Source of the DNA: Archegozetes longisetosus
Lineage: Eukaryota; Arthropoda; Arachnida; Sarcoptiformes; Trhypochthoniidae
Direction of reading: 5' to 3'
DNA: 64,000 nt
NCBI GenBank assembly: GCA_018873245.2
Contig: JAEMBT020000006.1
Span: 14,168,387 to 14,232,386 of the forward strand
Positions 1 through 12,402 of this stretch are shown one piece after another. A model generated the notes under the pieces. That model ran no database searches and was not told where the DNA came from. It saw nothing but the letters and a program-made list of their open reading frames with translations. Position numbers and translations under genes: made by a program. Each line of letters begins with the position of its first letter. Within the stretch, counting starts at the first letter, position 1.

Positions 1-3000
1 ATATGTCATTGAAAACAATGCACCCAAACTTTTATAGCAAGCTATTGAACATTTTTTCTTTCCTCTTATTCTGGAGATAAAAACCAATAATTTGATGACA
101 GCTTTTGACCTTTTATTCTATTCTAAATATAGGCCTTGTTTTTATTGAACAAATCTAATTATAGCTGAAGAGGAATAAAACGTTTGAGGACAAAATTCCA
201 AAAGTAACCCTTGAAAGCGAACCAATTTCTTTTAATAAAAACCATGTTACATTTAGATAAAACTATATTTTCTGCTTCACTACAGAGTAATTCTCAGATA
301 TTGGCTCGAAGTTCAAATAAAAAACCCTTATAGCAAAAATACTGTGTCTAAACTGTTTTTGCTCCAAATTTTCATCAAAACCAACAACTATTTGTGTTAA
401 ATGACCCTCAATCCATTCTATAAATTTCTTTACTCGTGTTGAGAGTTTATGGCGAACTAATTTCTCATTATACTTCATATGAGAAGATGAAAGTTTTCAG
501 TTTTAAGCAAAACTATTGAGTAGTCAATCAAATTTGAAATACATCGCATTCATTAAGTTGATTATTTAGAAGTTCAAAATCGAATATAGGAAAATGATAT
601 GAAGTTTTTGGAAATAAGCAGAAATGAGATGTAAAATAATTGGATGTATTTGACCTATCGTCCAAAATGACAATTGATGTTATTCTCGGAAACTTTTTTC
701 GTCCAAACAAGACAAAAACGTGTCAAAAGTTGGTGTTAACTGAGATGAATGGGATATCACGACTAATTATCATCACTAAATCTGTACATAGGAGTGAACC
801 CATCACTAAAAGGCTGATCCAACTACGGATTCGCGTTATCTTTCTTTTCCTTTGGATAAAGATATAATATTCTGCTCACATATAAATGTTCTCAATGTGT
901 GGATCAATAGATAGAGACTCGTATTTCATTCATTCATCCATTTATGTGGACTGATTCGAGTTCGTTCACAAACCCGTAAAGCATTACCAAAATGTGATTT
1001 GACTTGAGAAATGAGTCAACAACAACAATTCAAATCAAAATCAAAAGAATACAGATATCAATAGAGACTAACCTATATTTTTGTTGGAATCAAGTCTATT
1101 GATCATAAAGTTTTCATAGATTTGACGTCAACTTTGACAGCGTTCATCTTCAAAATTGTTGAAACTTTGATAACTTAATGAATGAGGTCGGCCAAATAGT
1201 TTGACAATTTCTAGTAATCAAGTTTAAAGTTTAATATATTTGAACCATTGAAAAGAGCACCTGAAGTGAATGGTAAGGATTGTTAAAAAAGATGGTAAAG
1301 AAGAGATGTTTACATTTGTTGTAGGAAAATATTGCTTAGAATAAAAAGTATGGGACAATTGCATTTCTACTATTAATGAGCATTTGGCTTTCTTTACGCA
1401 TGAAAAAATTCAATCTGCACTAAATTGGAAACAAATCAATGTAAAACTATATGCAGTATCTTTTTTCTCCGCTATTGTCGGCACAAATAGCATTTGATTG
1501 TCGGCATGAAAAACAAGAATAGGGGAAAACTCATATTTATTTGTTCTACTCTCTGATTGATAAAAGCATTTTACTTTTCTAACTTATTCTTGAATTGCCC
1601 GCCAGTAGAAAAACAATAAGATTTGCTTATTGCTTCTCTTCTAAACTTGACTTTTCTAAACACAACTATTTTTGATTTCATTTCTACATAAAACTTTCGG
1701 TTCTGCAATCTTAAACATTTCATACTTTCATCAATTATTCTTTGTGAAAATCGAGCTTAAGAAAGGCTTTTCATATGGCATGTAATACTTGTGAAGGTGA
1801 ATCCTCACAAAAAATAAATAAAATTTTGTTGTGCGGGTCCATTTCATGTTGTCATTAAATTAATTGAAATCTAAAAATTGATTGTTCAATACCGAAAGGT
1901 TGGAGCTTGAATTGATAGTTGAGCTTGCTGTGTTCAACTGCTATACTTTGTCGTATATTGAGTGATTCGGTTATGATTGAAATATAGGTTCCATCAAATT
2001 AATACTTGATGATAGCTAGAAAAATCTGTTGGCTATAACTCTATAGCTATAATGGACTCCTTTGGAAATCAAGATTCCAGTTATGTCTTGCATTATATTG
2101 TTGTATGAAAGGGAAATGCATTTCATTGAACTGAACAGAGCTATCATAATAGAATATAACAAAGAGTGCATCATATTGTGAAAGGATTGTCTCATTCCAA
2201 CCATTTATTTGATAACCAATGGTATTATAAATATTTATTATTGTATCAACACATTAAACCACATCTTCTGATCAATTACTTTGGTAGATAGTAAGCACAG
2301 TAACTCCTTTTAGGTCTCCATTAAAATAAATTTAAGCAACAAAAAGCTATAAGACAATGTTTTCCAATCAAAATTGTATTAATTTGCAAAATAATACGAA
2401 TATAAAACTATCTATGAATAAAGTATCATTTCAATAATGCGTTCATTTGCCAGTCTGAAAAATATTTGGATCAGGTTATTTTTTAATTCAAACTTACTGT
2501 TAATGAGATAACAGTGAAGTATTATTAAATTTGACCTTATTATTTTGTACAAAAATTTCATAAATCTATGAGTCGCATCATCTTTCAAGTAAAAATTATT
2601 AATCGTTTCTCAAACCTATAGCTTGCGCGTAATTTAGATAATCAAAATTAAAAGCATTTGATATAAGCTCGAAACAAAAATAAGACTGAGCTTCTCTACT
2701 GGAATACCGCCTAACAATTGATACAACTACGTTTATATGAGTAATGTCTAAATGTTTTCAATGAAAAGTATCCATTTGTATGATAATCAAAGCTATTATA
2801 CCATTTTGACTTTCATCCGTTTTTCAACTATAGTATTGAGAAATGGATTCACTTTAGAAGCATTCACTTCTCATCGCATTAAATAATGAAGAGATTTTAG
2901 CATTTGAAAAAAGCCATACGATGCATCACAAAATACTCTATATCCTATTTCTGGAGACAAAATGTGAAAAATTTCCTCACTCATAAAAATTATATACAAA

Positions 3001-6000
3001 AAGCAGTCATCAATCAATCAAATTCTGGGCTCATATTTGGGACATTAGTGGATAACGTGAACTTAAATCGCAAATAAAGCTTACAACAAATACATAACTT
3101 ACACATTTATTTTTTACTAAATTTATAGCTATATCAATACCGAACTGATTTTATTGCATTGAGACATTTCTTCAAACAAGAAACTAAATCCTTGGATTTG
3201 CGAACTTTTTTGCATTTTTATGCTGACAGAAATCGATTCAACTCTTTTATTCGATCGAAAAGTTTGCATTTAAATGATAGTCTGTTCAAGTTAAGCATAC
3301 CCCTACCTTAGAATCCAATTATGGTGTTTACGCGAAAACTTCAAGTGTAATTCAGAATGAAAATACAATAACAATGACAAAGAGTGTCTTGGACTATCGA
3401 TAGATAGTGCAAAAGTCTATATCCTCAAGTCAAGCATTACTGGACACAATCATCATTAATCATACGGATCTGAATTAACTGTCCGTTAGTCTCATTGAAA
3501 TTTAGACGAATGATTGTGACACAGTTATGATCAATTTTAGATATAATAAATATATGATGCATTCGATGTATTGCTCAATAGAGTCATATTATATTTGATA
3601 GAGCCCTATCAAAAGCACATTTTCGCGATAAGGCTACAGTTTGTGAAAATACCATTTTATTTGCAATATGTTCAAAGACCATTTGAATTTTGTCTAAAAC
3701 TTTTGACAGTTTCAGGTCTGGAAGGGTTGAGAGAATAATCTCTTATTATGAACTGATGAGAAGTAAATCTGAGTGAAAACCTAATAATAAGCTAACCATT
3801 AGATCAGACAAAGCGAACAGATAGCTATTGATTATAGATATATTCGGATTTGAGCATTGATCGCCTGTCACATTGGATGCCTTAATGGTGTTTTGAGTGA
3901 AAAAGAGGCACAAAGTAAAACAAAATAGCAGAATTGCCTCGCAGATGCCTAACAGTGCTTTTAACTCACCCAACGCTCAAACAGTTTAATGGAAAGAGTA
4001 CTGACTAATTCTCTGAGACTTTTTGTTATATGAGTATGAATTTATATATATTTTGCTCGCTTTTTATTGAAGAGAAAAGTGTAAAATGCATAACGAAATA
4101 CTTTTGGTGCTTTCGCGTAAAGTAATATGTTTTATATGAGTTTAGATTTATTTGAAGCACATTTCTTCTAGATTGTGACTCTTGGTTTTTACTTATATTC
4201 CAATGCTTTCTGTGTTATTTCTCTGGATAAACATTAAAGTCATAACTGAAAAAATATGTAATTCATTTTCGAGTGAATTATCTTTAGACAAACTCACTGA
4301 AAAATCATATAAATAAGAAGTATAGCTGTGACTCAGTAAAATATTGCGAACAAAACAAAACTATTTGTAGTATGTATTATATCAAACCTATTATTTATAA
4401 TGTTTTTAAACTTTCAAATCTAATCAATTTGAGTCAATTTAACTTATTTTGCAATCAACTCCTTGTGAAAACAATTTATAAGATGTTAAAACTTATTTGG
4501 AATGTTCGATAAGCGGGTTATCTTTTAAAAATATGATTCATCTTTTCATCATAACTAGAATGTAGACAAAAACTGAGAACTCCTAAATTTTTACAAAAAT
4601 TTCTAGCTTCTCACTCAACTTCTCTCACTATCTATTATTTGAATTTGAGTCACAGCTCTCTCTATGCCATCGAGCGTTCGAAAGAGAGACTCAACTATTT
4701 GATTAATACAATTCCTAAGTTTTGTAATCGAAAAAATTGAGGAAAAATATAATTCATTTATTGAGTGACTTACCAAAAAAAAAGATTTTTCAGCTTTAAG
4801 TTACAGCAAGGCTTGTTTTCAGACCATGTTAGTAAAAAATGAAAGTTGTTCACTTCTAAATCAATTATTTTTTAATTAAAAAATAATAACATCCATAAAA
4901 ATTTTGAAATATCTTTTTTAGAATTAAATAAATATGAATTTGTTAACGAATAAGTAACAATAGAATAAACATGTTTGCTTCAGCCTAAACAAGTTGAAAA
5001 CAGAACTATTTGAGAAAAATGTTTGCCATCTATAAAATGAACGAAAAAGTGCAATACGATTTGATGCAAATACTACATACATTCGTAAAACTAGATTCAC
5101 AACTTTTTGCATAATCTATTGATTCATTTACTCGATTCTTTAGGTACTATAATGCAATGCTCTAATTCTTGTTTCAGTCAATTTATTCTGCAATTTAGAT
5201 GAGCTGTTTATTTGAATAATGAAATTTGATATATTTCTTCGTTTTCATTTTGCAAAGAATCTGAACCAATCAACATTTTATTCAGTCATTCAATTTAGAA
5301 TACAATTCTTTAGTCCTTAGATAGGTTGCAAAGAAATTCCCAAAACAGAAAGACTTTTTTTTATCAAGAACATCAAGCTATTTTACTATATCAGGATATT
5401 CGAATTATATTATCTTCATTGATGATGAATTCAGTAGTTTTTAAAGCTTTGGCTATATTTTCAGTAATAATGATTTTTACTTTTATTTCTTTGAGTCAAC
5501 TTACAATTATAAATGACTCAAAAAAATACCGAATTTATTAATTTAACTATCCTTAAAGCTGGTACGTTTCATTATCGAAACAATGCAATTTTATATATTG
5601 AGTAGAAGAATATGCGTTTAAATGTATATTGAACTGAGTGCACATAAATAAGTAACTTGTAGAAAAATGTTTTCAAGTTAAAGAACGTCAGTTAGTACTA
5701 AAGATACATTATTATGACATGTCATATCTTTCGCACTCACAATATTAATCTATGCTACGCCACTATTAACTTTAATAGCTAAGTATGGACAAATGATGTC
5801 TGTAGCATGTTTTCTAAACTGTTCAATAAAAGTATTATTAGGAAAATTACAGACTGTGCAGTAGAATATTTTTTTCTTAATAGACAACTTAGCATTCAGG
5901 GTTGCATTTGTCTATTTAAGTATTAGATTCTATTCAATATAATGAGATCATCTTGAAAATGATTTCTCCATTAAAATCTAGGACTTGCTCAAATTTAAAA

Positions 6001-6493
6001 TCAAATGTCATTTTTATTACGATTCATCATTATTCCAGTGACGAATATATTTAGCACATCGTCATTTGAATGTCGAATGAAAGATTCAATATTTGAATGC
6101 AAAGTAGTTGATGCCACTGACTGTTGGTTTAATCGATCTGTTTCTTGATAAACAAAATGAAAATTCAATTGACGTACCAAGTCATACGATCGGTACTATC
6201 GCTACTTAACACAAAAGTAACGACACAAAGCTAAAATTACTTCTTTCTACTAGAATTTAAATAAAACTCAAATACTTCTATATTTGTAGAATATTCTACT
6301 TATAATTCAGAGAAAACAATGTCAACTAGTAGCAAGACTAACCATACTAGACACATTTGAAGCTTCGCTTGATAACTAACTTTTGCATTTATTGTCATCA
6401 ACTTTTGTCAAACAAGGTATTTATCATGAAATATTTTTATTAAAAGCAAATTAACAGAAGTGATGTTTCTATAGCTCAAGGCCTATTTTTAAG
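1..6493. other. Intergenic, no gene recognised
   Basis: About 6.5 kb of A+T-rich sequence in which I see only short open frames with no recognisable protein family, no convincing signal peptide plus splice structure, and no RNA gene. It presumably includes the promoter of the channel gene that begins just downstream. Confidence 0.6.
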
Positions 6494-8331
6494 ATGGAAA
6501 CTGCTAAAGAAGAGAAAGTTACAAAAATTTTAGACCTTCCGTGGGAACTGAAGAAATTACTGATAAAAGATTTTCTGAAATACGTATTCAGTCAATTACG
6601 ATTCCGTCATTATGTCATGTTCTTTAGCTTCTGGGCTCTGGCCTATCAAACTAGAAATCTCGTGGCAACATATTTAGAATTTCAAACTGTGGTCAAAGTT
6701 GACATTTCAAAGCCATACACAATCGATTTTCCGGGGACGACATTTTGTTTGGATAATTATCATATGGTTCTGAAACGTAAACTAGCGAAAAGATATCCAG
6801 AAATATTAGATAAAATCAAAGCATTCAATGAGACGACAGAACAGGATAAGATCATGAAATTATGGAGAGAATATAAACAGAAAGCTTATGATAACTCGAC
6901 TCTCGACGAGTGGTTTCAATTAATGGTTGAGCCGCAAATGATGCTCGAATGCAAACTAATTCTTTTGCCTAATTATCACACCAATCGTAGTCTTAATTAT
7001 CCGGATTGTTTTGAATTTGCAAAGCCTTACTATAGCATGCCTTACGGGGTAGGACTTTGTTGGACATACTTTAGTCAAATCAATCCGAACGATTACGTGC
7101 CGTCTGCGGATCGTGAAGATTGGTATAGGGTGGACATACCTGAAGAGGGAAAGCTCGCTTCATTCACTGTTAGATATGATGTCTTTGATGAGATTGTTTG
7201 GGACGAGGCGCCGCCTTCCATCGAGAATGAGAATAGTTTGCCCGAAATTTATGTCATAGTACACCATCCTAGGTCTATGCTTTCTTCGATTTCATTGGAT
7301 AAGGCCGTTGTTAGACGTGGAACTAACTTTGATATTTATTTCACTCAAACTAATGCAAGAATGTTGCCATGGCCATTCAAGACTGATTGCATTTGGTATG
7401 AGTTACTTTTATATTTAGAAAGTTCATTACTTACTTATCAGTTGCTTATAGCAGAAATGACAAGTTTCAAACTTTCTCAGTTTTTAGTAAAAGTTAGCAA
7501 ATCTCAAAACTTGACTCAAAATTACAAGACTTTCAATTTATTTAATGAAAAAACTATCTATTTATTTAATGGAACTTTAGGTATGAGAAGGATGAGAACT
7601 GGAGAGACTTCAAATCTGCCGATCATTGTATCGATCGTTGTCTGTCAAAGAAAGTGGCTGAAGAATGTGGTTGTATATTCAATCAAAGTAGAAGCGGAAG
7701 AATCACTAAATGGGCGAAACCTGATTCTGACTATAAATTTTGCAAAGAATATGATCTCAAACCAAATGATACTTATCCAGAAGAGGGAACAAAGCCTCGA
7801 AGTTGTGCCCATCGAGACAATTATGAGTCATACAAAACTGAATGTAGAGTTGGAGGCAAATGCAAAAATAATTGTTTTGAAGAGTTTTATAGGTATGAAG
7901 TCAAGGAAGTCTTCTTTGATGAAGACGAAGACGGACACAATTACACTGACGAGTTCAGATCTGGTTTACCACTGTTTCCGAAAGCTAGATCCAACGGTAC
8001 GTGGGCTACGGTTAACATAATCAGAAAAGACATAGCAGATGTGACTTACGAACACACGCCTGAAATGATTTTTGTTGAGTTTGTTTGTTATTTTGGGGGG
8101 CTTTTGGGTCTATGGCTTGGCATCTCGGTTCTTGATGTGTATCACCAGTGCCTGATCTGGTGGGATGAGGCGCCCATTGAGTACAGGAAATGGTTGCAAA
8201 GACAGACCACTTCGACTAATGTTCAAAAGTTTAGCGCTAAGAAGAGGAATGTTTCTGCTATTTCGACAAACTATAGCTATGAAGATAATTTTAACGCCAA
8301 TATCAGAAGTTTATATAATACCAAATATTAA
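6494..8331 (+). CDS. DEG/ENaC (pickpocket-like) sodium channel subunit, 2 exons
   Basis: Predicted subunit of a trimeric, amiloride-sensitive-type cation channel in the plasma membrane. Exon 1 is 6494-7395 and exon 2 is 7581-8331. The 185 bp intron begins GTATGAG and ends TTTAG, and splicing restores a Trp codon (TG|G), giving 550 aa. Residues ~40-62 form the first membrane segment. FPGTTFC follows at 79-85, the hallmark post-TM1 motif. A cysteine-rich extracellular domain comes next. The second membrane segment at ~464-490 contains LGLWLGISVL, matching the GxS selectivity-filter region of the family. Intracellular N and C tails are short. Length is typical for arthropod pickpocket proteins. 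The start ATG at 6494 is the first in frame and leaves the usual cytoplasmic tail. A reading that runs through the intron also stays open until 8020 but loses all C-terminal motifs. Family assignment is very sure; the activating stimulus cannot be told. Confidence 0.95.
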
Positions 8332-8436
8332 ATTTTTCACTTTTTGAAACTTTAAATTAAATTTTAGTATTATTTTATCAAGTTTTAAGTTTTTCAAGAT
8401 TTCGTGAATAAGGAAAGCTTCATTCAGTCATTATTT

Positions 8437-9645
8437 TATTTTTAAAACAGTTCGTAGACGAATTTCACACCATTTGATCACAGACTTTGACCATCATGTT
8501 TATTAGGTCCACAATCATATTAATCAGAGTATAGGTACTTAGACTTCATTAGTCTGTGTATTAGACTACATTAGACTGTACCAAAAGTAATTATTTTATT
8601 CTAAGCAAAAGTTTCTAATAAAGTATTTTCCGTTTAAAGTATTTTTAGATTTTTTTAATTAGTTTTCGACACTCTATTCGGATTTTTTAGAAACTTCGCG
8701 AGAGTCCTTCGAAGTGGTTATTATCCAAAAGTTGTCAAGATGAGACTTCGAGACCGATTCATGTGATTTTGATCTCAGAAAATAAGTCTGGATTTGAGAA
8801 AAAAATCAGCTATTTGTTAATAGGTCACTGTTTTTTTTCCTTATCAGCTCAACAGAAGGCTGTATTGACTATAAACACAGATCAGAATCCTCATTTAATG
8901 AGTATGAAATAAATCAGGTAATAAACGAGTGTATCTTTTAATATCTGAGTACAATCTAGATTGAATTACACATAGAATAGCCAGAGATCCTAATTTAAAT
9001 AAAAAGGTAAAGACCCCCTGAACAAATACTGACAACTGTAAAGGTCTATATACGCAATTTAATTTATGTGGAATTAAAGTGACTTGAAAACTTGAATTCA
9101 AACGAATTGAATAATGTATACGTATAACTGCTTCAACTGTTGAATTCAAGGTATTAAAAAGTTGAACGATGTTGGACTTTTGGCAATAGCTTGAATGCAT
9201 TAGCCAATCGCAGTATGCATTGTATTTAAGAATAAACTAAGCATTTTTGTTTATATTTTTAAAGTGACTTCATCGAATGAAATTCATTGTTGAATTCAAT
9301 ATTTTTATTTATATGCAAATAGAGATTGAACTGAAGACAATAGAATTGAAGTATTGAATTCTACATAAATTGAATCGCATAAATAGACCTTAACATTTCC
9401 AAAGTTTGATTTGCACAAATGTCAAAACATTTAAAATAGCGAAAAAGACAATCTTTGACAAAATGTATACAACTTTGTACTGGTTTCTCAGCTGTTTTAT
9501 TGCAAAAACGCTTTGTTTGATTGAACTCAGTAAACTCTCATTCTTGATTCAGAGTATGGCTATTAAAGAAGATTTGATTATATAGTTAGCATAATGATTG
9601 ATTGTTCACGTCGTCTTTGGACTAAATCAGGAGTCATTTTGACTT
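8437..9645 (+). repeat. Dispersed ~1.2 kb repeat, copy 1 (non-coding)
   Basis: This stretch aligns, with substitutions and small gaps, to 19530-21985 in the same orientation. Shared landmarks include the TTTGATC-CGGACTTTGA region (8475 and 19548), TCCTTATCAGCTCAACAGAAG (8839 and 21518) and GATTGTTCACGTCGTCTTTGG (9600 and 21932). Each copy carries insertions the other lacks, so each serves as the other's empty-site reference. No coding frame is conserved between copies. The family identity of this repeat is unknown. Confidence 0.85.
9042..9390. mobile_element. PIF/Harbinger-like MITE inside repeat copy 1
   Basis: Terminal inverted repeats of about 34 bp: the left end starts AGGTCTATATACGCAATT and the right end, read in reverse, starts AGGTCTATTTATGCGATT. 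The 349 bp element is flanked by TAA on both sides (9039-9041 and 9391-9393). In copy 2 of the host repeat the site is uninterrupted (around 21722-21733). A 3-bp TAA duplication fits the TWA target preference of PIF/Harbinger elements; that superfamily call is an inference from the duplication alone. No transposase is encoded. Confidence 0.8.
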
Positions 9646-10445
9646 TAAGAAGGAATTCACTGAGTGAATTGGAAATTTGCATCTCCATAGTATATGAGAA
9701 AATTTCTTTAATTCTTTAATAGTCTGGCTCTTATCTAATCTTTTTAAAAAAGCCTTCTGCTTTTTGTTCAGTCTATGCTTTAAAAGTCTTCAAGTAACGA
9801 CTAGGGGATTTGATTTTCAGGGGATTAAAGGGACTATTGTGGACCATCAGTATTAATTTTTAAATGCAGAGGTTATCTTAAGAACTCAGACATTTTCGAG
9901 CTTCATTGACGTCATAAACATATTATGAGAATTTTGGATTATGTTGAGAAATATCAAAATGTTTTCCTCAATACGGTAATATCATAGAAATATAGTCATA
10001 TCCCTATACTACCGTACTATTAAACACTAGGAAATACAATAACTGAATTACCATAAACGTAGAATTTACGTGAATTTAGTTATAAACAGCTATTTTTACC
10101 TAACGTTTAGTAGATCTAAAACAATAAATTACCTTTAAAAAATTTTGATTAACTTTTGATTCAAAACGAATTTAATTGTTATTTTCCATATAAATTATTG
10201 AATGTTCCAAGTTTAGGATTACAATCGAGGATATGAAATACTGCTTAATAATTTTTTATCTTACTATTGTTTAAGTTACTAAATGAATAGTTATGTCAAT
10301 ACTATTTATCAAATAACTACACAAGTGAAACCTTCAAAAAATCGTTGCATATAACAGGATGATTGATACGGCAGCTCATCTCTCGTTGCTATAAACGTTT
10401 GTACTGACCCCAACCGTACAGCACTAGCGTTGAACGAATTAAAAA

Positions 10446-12402
10446 TTAATTAGACGCATCCAGAGAGGGCCAACTCTTGAGTATAATTCTTGAAAAGTCA
10501 TCCCATTTGGCAACAAAAAAGTTGATTGCAACAGCTTTACCTAAATTATTCTTTTGTGTAAAATGATCTAATTTAAAGCCCAATCTTGTATCAATGACAG
10601 ACTTGCTGATAAAGTCAATTCCTGGATTGATTGCTTCCTTTTGTTCATATACAAGGAAGACATAACGTCTATAACCACTTCTCTTAGATGGAGCAGGATT
10701 CAAGTATTCTGCAATAGTTTCACCAATTCTAATATTATCACCAGGAATGTTGACAACCAGCCAATGGAGTACTGATGTGTTGTTTGCATGGATTGATCCG
10801 AAGTCAACCATTACTAATGTGTAAAATAAATTTCTGTCGGATTCAAAAACTATGTCGGGAAAATATCTGACTGCTGTTGGTGTCAACTCATTGCCAAAAT
10901 CGACCTAAATTTAACAAACTTTTGCAGCTTAAATTAATGAAGAAATTTTGTTCTGTCATTCTATTGCAAACAGCGTTCAATTCAATATATTCTACTTCTT
11001 TGTTATTTTTATCAGAGTTTTGATTGATAAAAGTACAGTGAAACTGGCTTAATGTCAACTCGATTATTGTCAACCCTTAGTCCTGCACCAGGAACAAATT
11101 CTCCATTGAACCACATAATAAAGCAGTACGTTTATTGTCAACTACTTTTGCTGCACAGATAGGTTCACATTAAACGAGTTTCACAGTAGCAAATTCTTAT
11201 ATAGAAAATATATGGGTTGATTAGTGAATAAGAATAGTAGCTCTTGGCTACATTGTGCTTCTACTTGATCCATATTTCGAATCATCTTTCAATGAGCATC
11301 AAGAATTACTAGTTCTTCAAAAGAAATTTTGATGAAGGTCAAAAAGGTCCCGAGAATCAGATTTGAAAGGATCTCATTGAGAGAACTTGAATAGAATTAT
11401 AAGAATTTCTTAAAAAAGTGTAAACATATTTATCTCTTTTTTTCGATTCGAATAAAAGTTTGGATAGTTTAGTAAAGGAACAGATTTGCAAACATAGAAT
11501 TAATTAACATTTTGAGCAGCACCTTATACTCCTTCTGTCAATCCGATACTAGTTTTGGATATGATTTACTGTTTACGAAATAATTTTGCTGATTTGAAAT
11601 TTCAAATAATTTTTGGTGTATAATCTTTGAACTTTAATATGCCCAAGTTTCTGATTTATAAACGAACTATATTCTTAATATCTTTAAAGTAGTCTTTTAT
11701 TCAAACGACAGACAAGCCTTGAGATTATAGATATCTCTAGAACACTTTTCACCAATGTTAGTGTTTTGCAGTAAAAGTAGCTTTTTTAAAAACTGCAATG
11801 TGTAAAAAATTTATTATATGTTTAACCTGAACTATCCCGAACAATGTAATGCTACAATTTTAAATATTCTAGTGAAATTACAGCTTTGAAGAACATGATA
11901 TTTAAAAAAATAGACCAAAGCTAATATGTGAAATTATTTCGAAATTTCGTACTTAAAAATTTCACTGTTTTCGATCATTTTTGTCTAAAAGCAGTATCGG
12001 ATCGAGAAATTGATAATACCCCTAATTATTATATTTTTCACAGGGCCGTTGAATTCTTTATTATTAGTCTTACTTTAAAGTTAAAACCTTAAATACTCCT
12101 GAAATGAAAGCGAAGCTCTCAATGTATGAAAAACACGATTAAAATAGAATTAAAAGTTGAAAGAACAAATTTTATTCAATTTAATCTCGATATAAGACTT
12201 AAAACAATCATCTCTGAAAAATTATTCGGAATCAGAATTCTTATGTCGAAAAGCCATTAAACAGAAAGCTGCGTCCTAACTAAGAAAATTACAGTACCTG
12301 AGATCCATCTGGATACTTAATGCCGACTACTTTCTCAGGAATATCTTTCAATAATTTAGGATATATTCCAAACTCTTCGAAAATACTAATACTCGAAGAC
12401 AT
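10446..12402 (-). CDS. PEBP-family protein with altered ligand pocket, 2 exons
   Basis: Phosphatidylethanolamine-binding-protein fold, usually a small cytosolic phospholipid or anion binder and kinase modulator. Exon 1 is 12402-12298 (35 codons from ATG) and exon 2 is 10904-10446, joined in phase 0 across a 1393 bp intron, giving 187 aa, the normal family length. Clear family blocks are ELTPTAV, LFYTLVMVD, LHWLVVNIPGDNI, YVFLVYEQ and NFFVAKWDD. The anion pocket is unusual. The standard DPDAPS is DFGSIH, and the GxHR motif reads GYRRY, so the second pocket histidine is replaced by Arg, although the HW histidine is kept. Binding specificity is therefore probably changed. The reading frame is intact and splice sites are good, so this looks like a functional divergent paralogue rather than a pseudogene. 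Confidence 0.93.
11036..11186. mobile_element. pogo/Tigger-like MITE in the PEBP intron
   Basis: A 151 bp element with terminal inverted repeats: left CAGTGAAACTGGCTTAATGT, right (reverse strand) CTGTGAAACTCGTTTAATGT. TA dinucleotides lie immediately outside both ends (11034-11035 and 11187-11188). The CAGTGAAAC-type end with TA duplication resembles Tc1/mariner-pogo non-autonomous elements. It sits wholly inside the PEBP intron and has no coding capacity. Confidence 0.75.

Noticed and set aside
3746..3973. Minus-strand 75-codon frame with a hydrophobic signal-like start
   Set aside because: No ATG at the start (GTG), no recognisable family and no supporting splice partner. Likely chance in A+T-rich DNA.
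7396..8020. Continuation of the channel's exon 1 frame through the intron to a stop at 8020
   Set aside because: The extension has no family similarity. Splicing at GTATGAG/TTTAG restores the conserved cysteine domain and second membrane segment.
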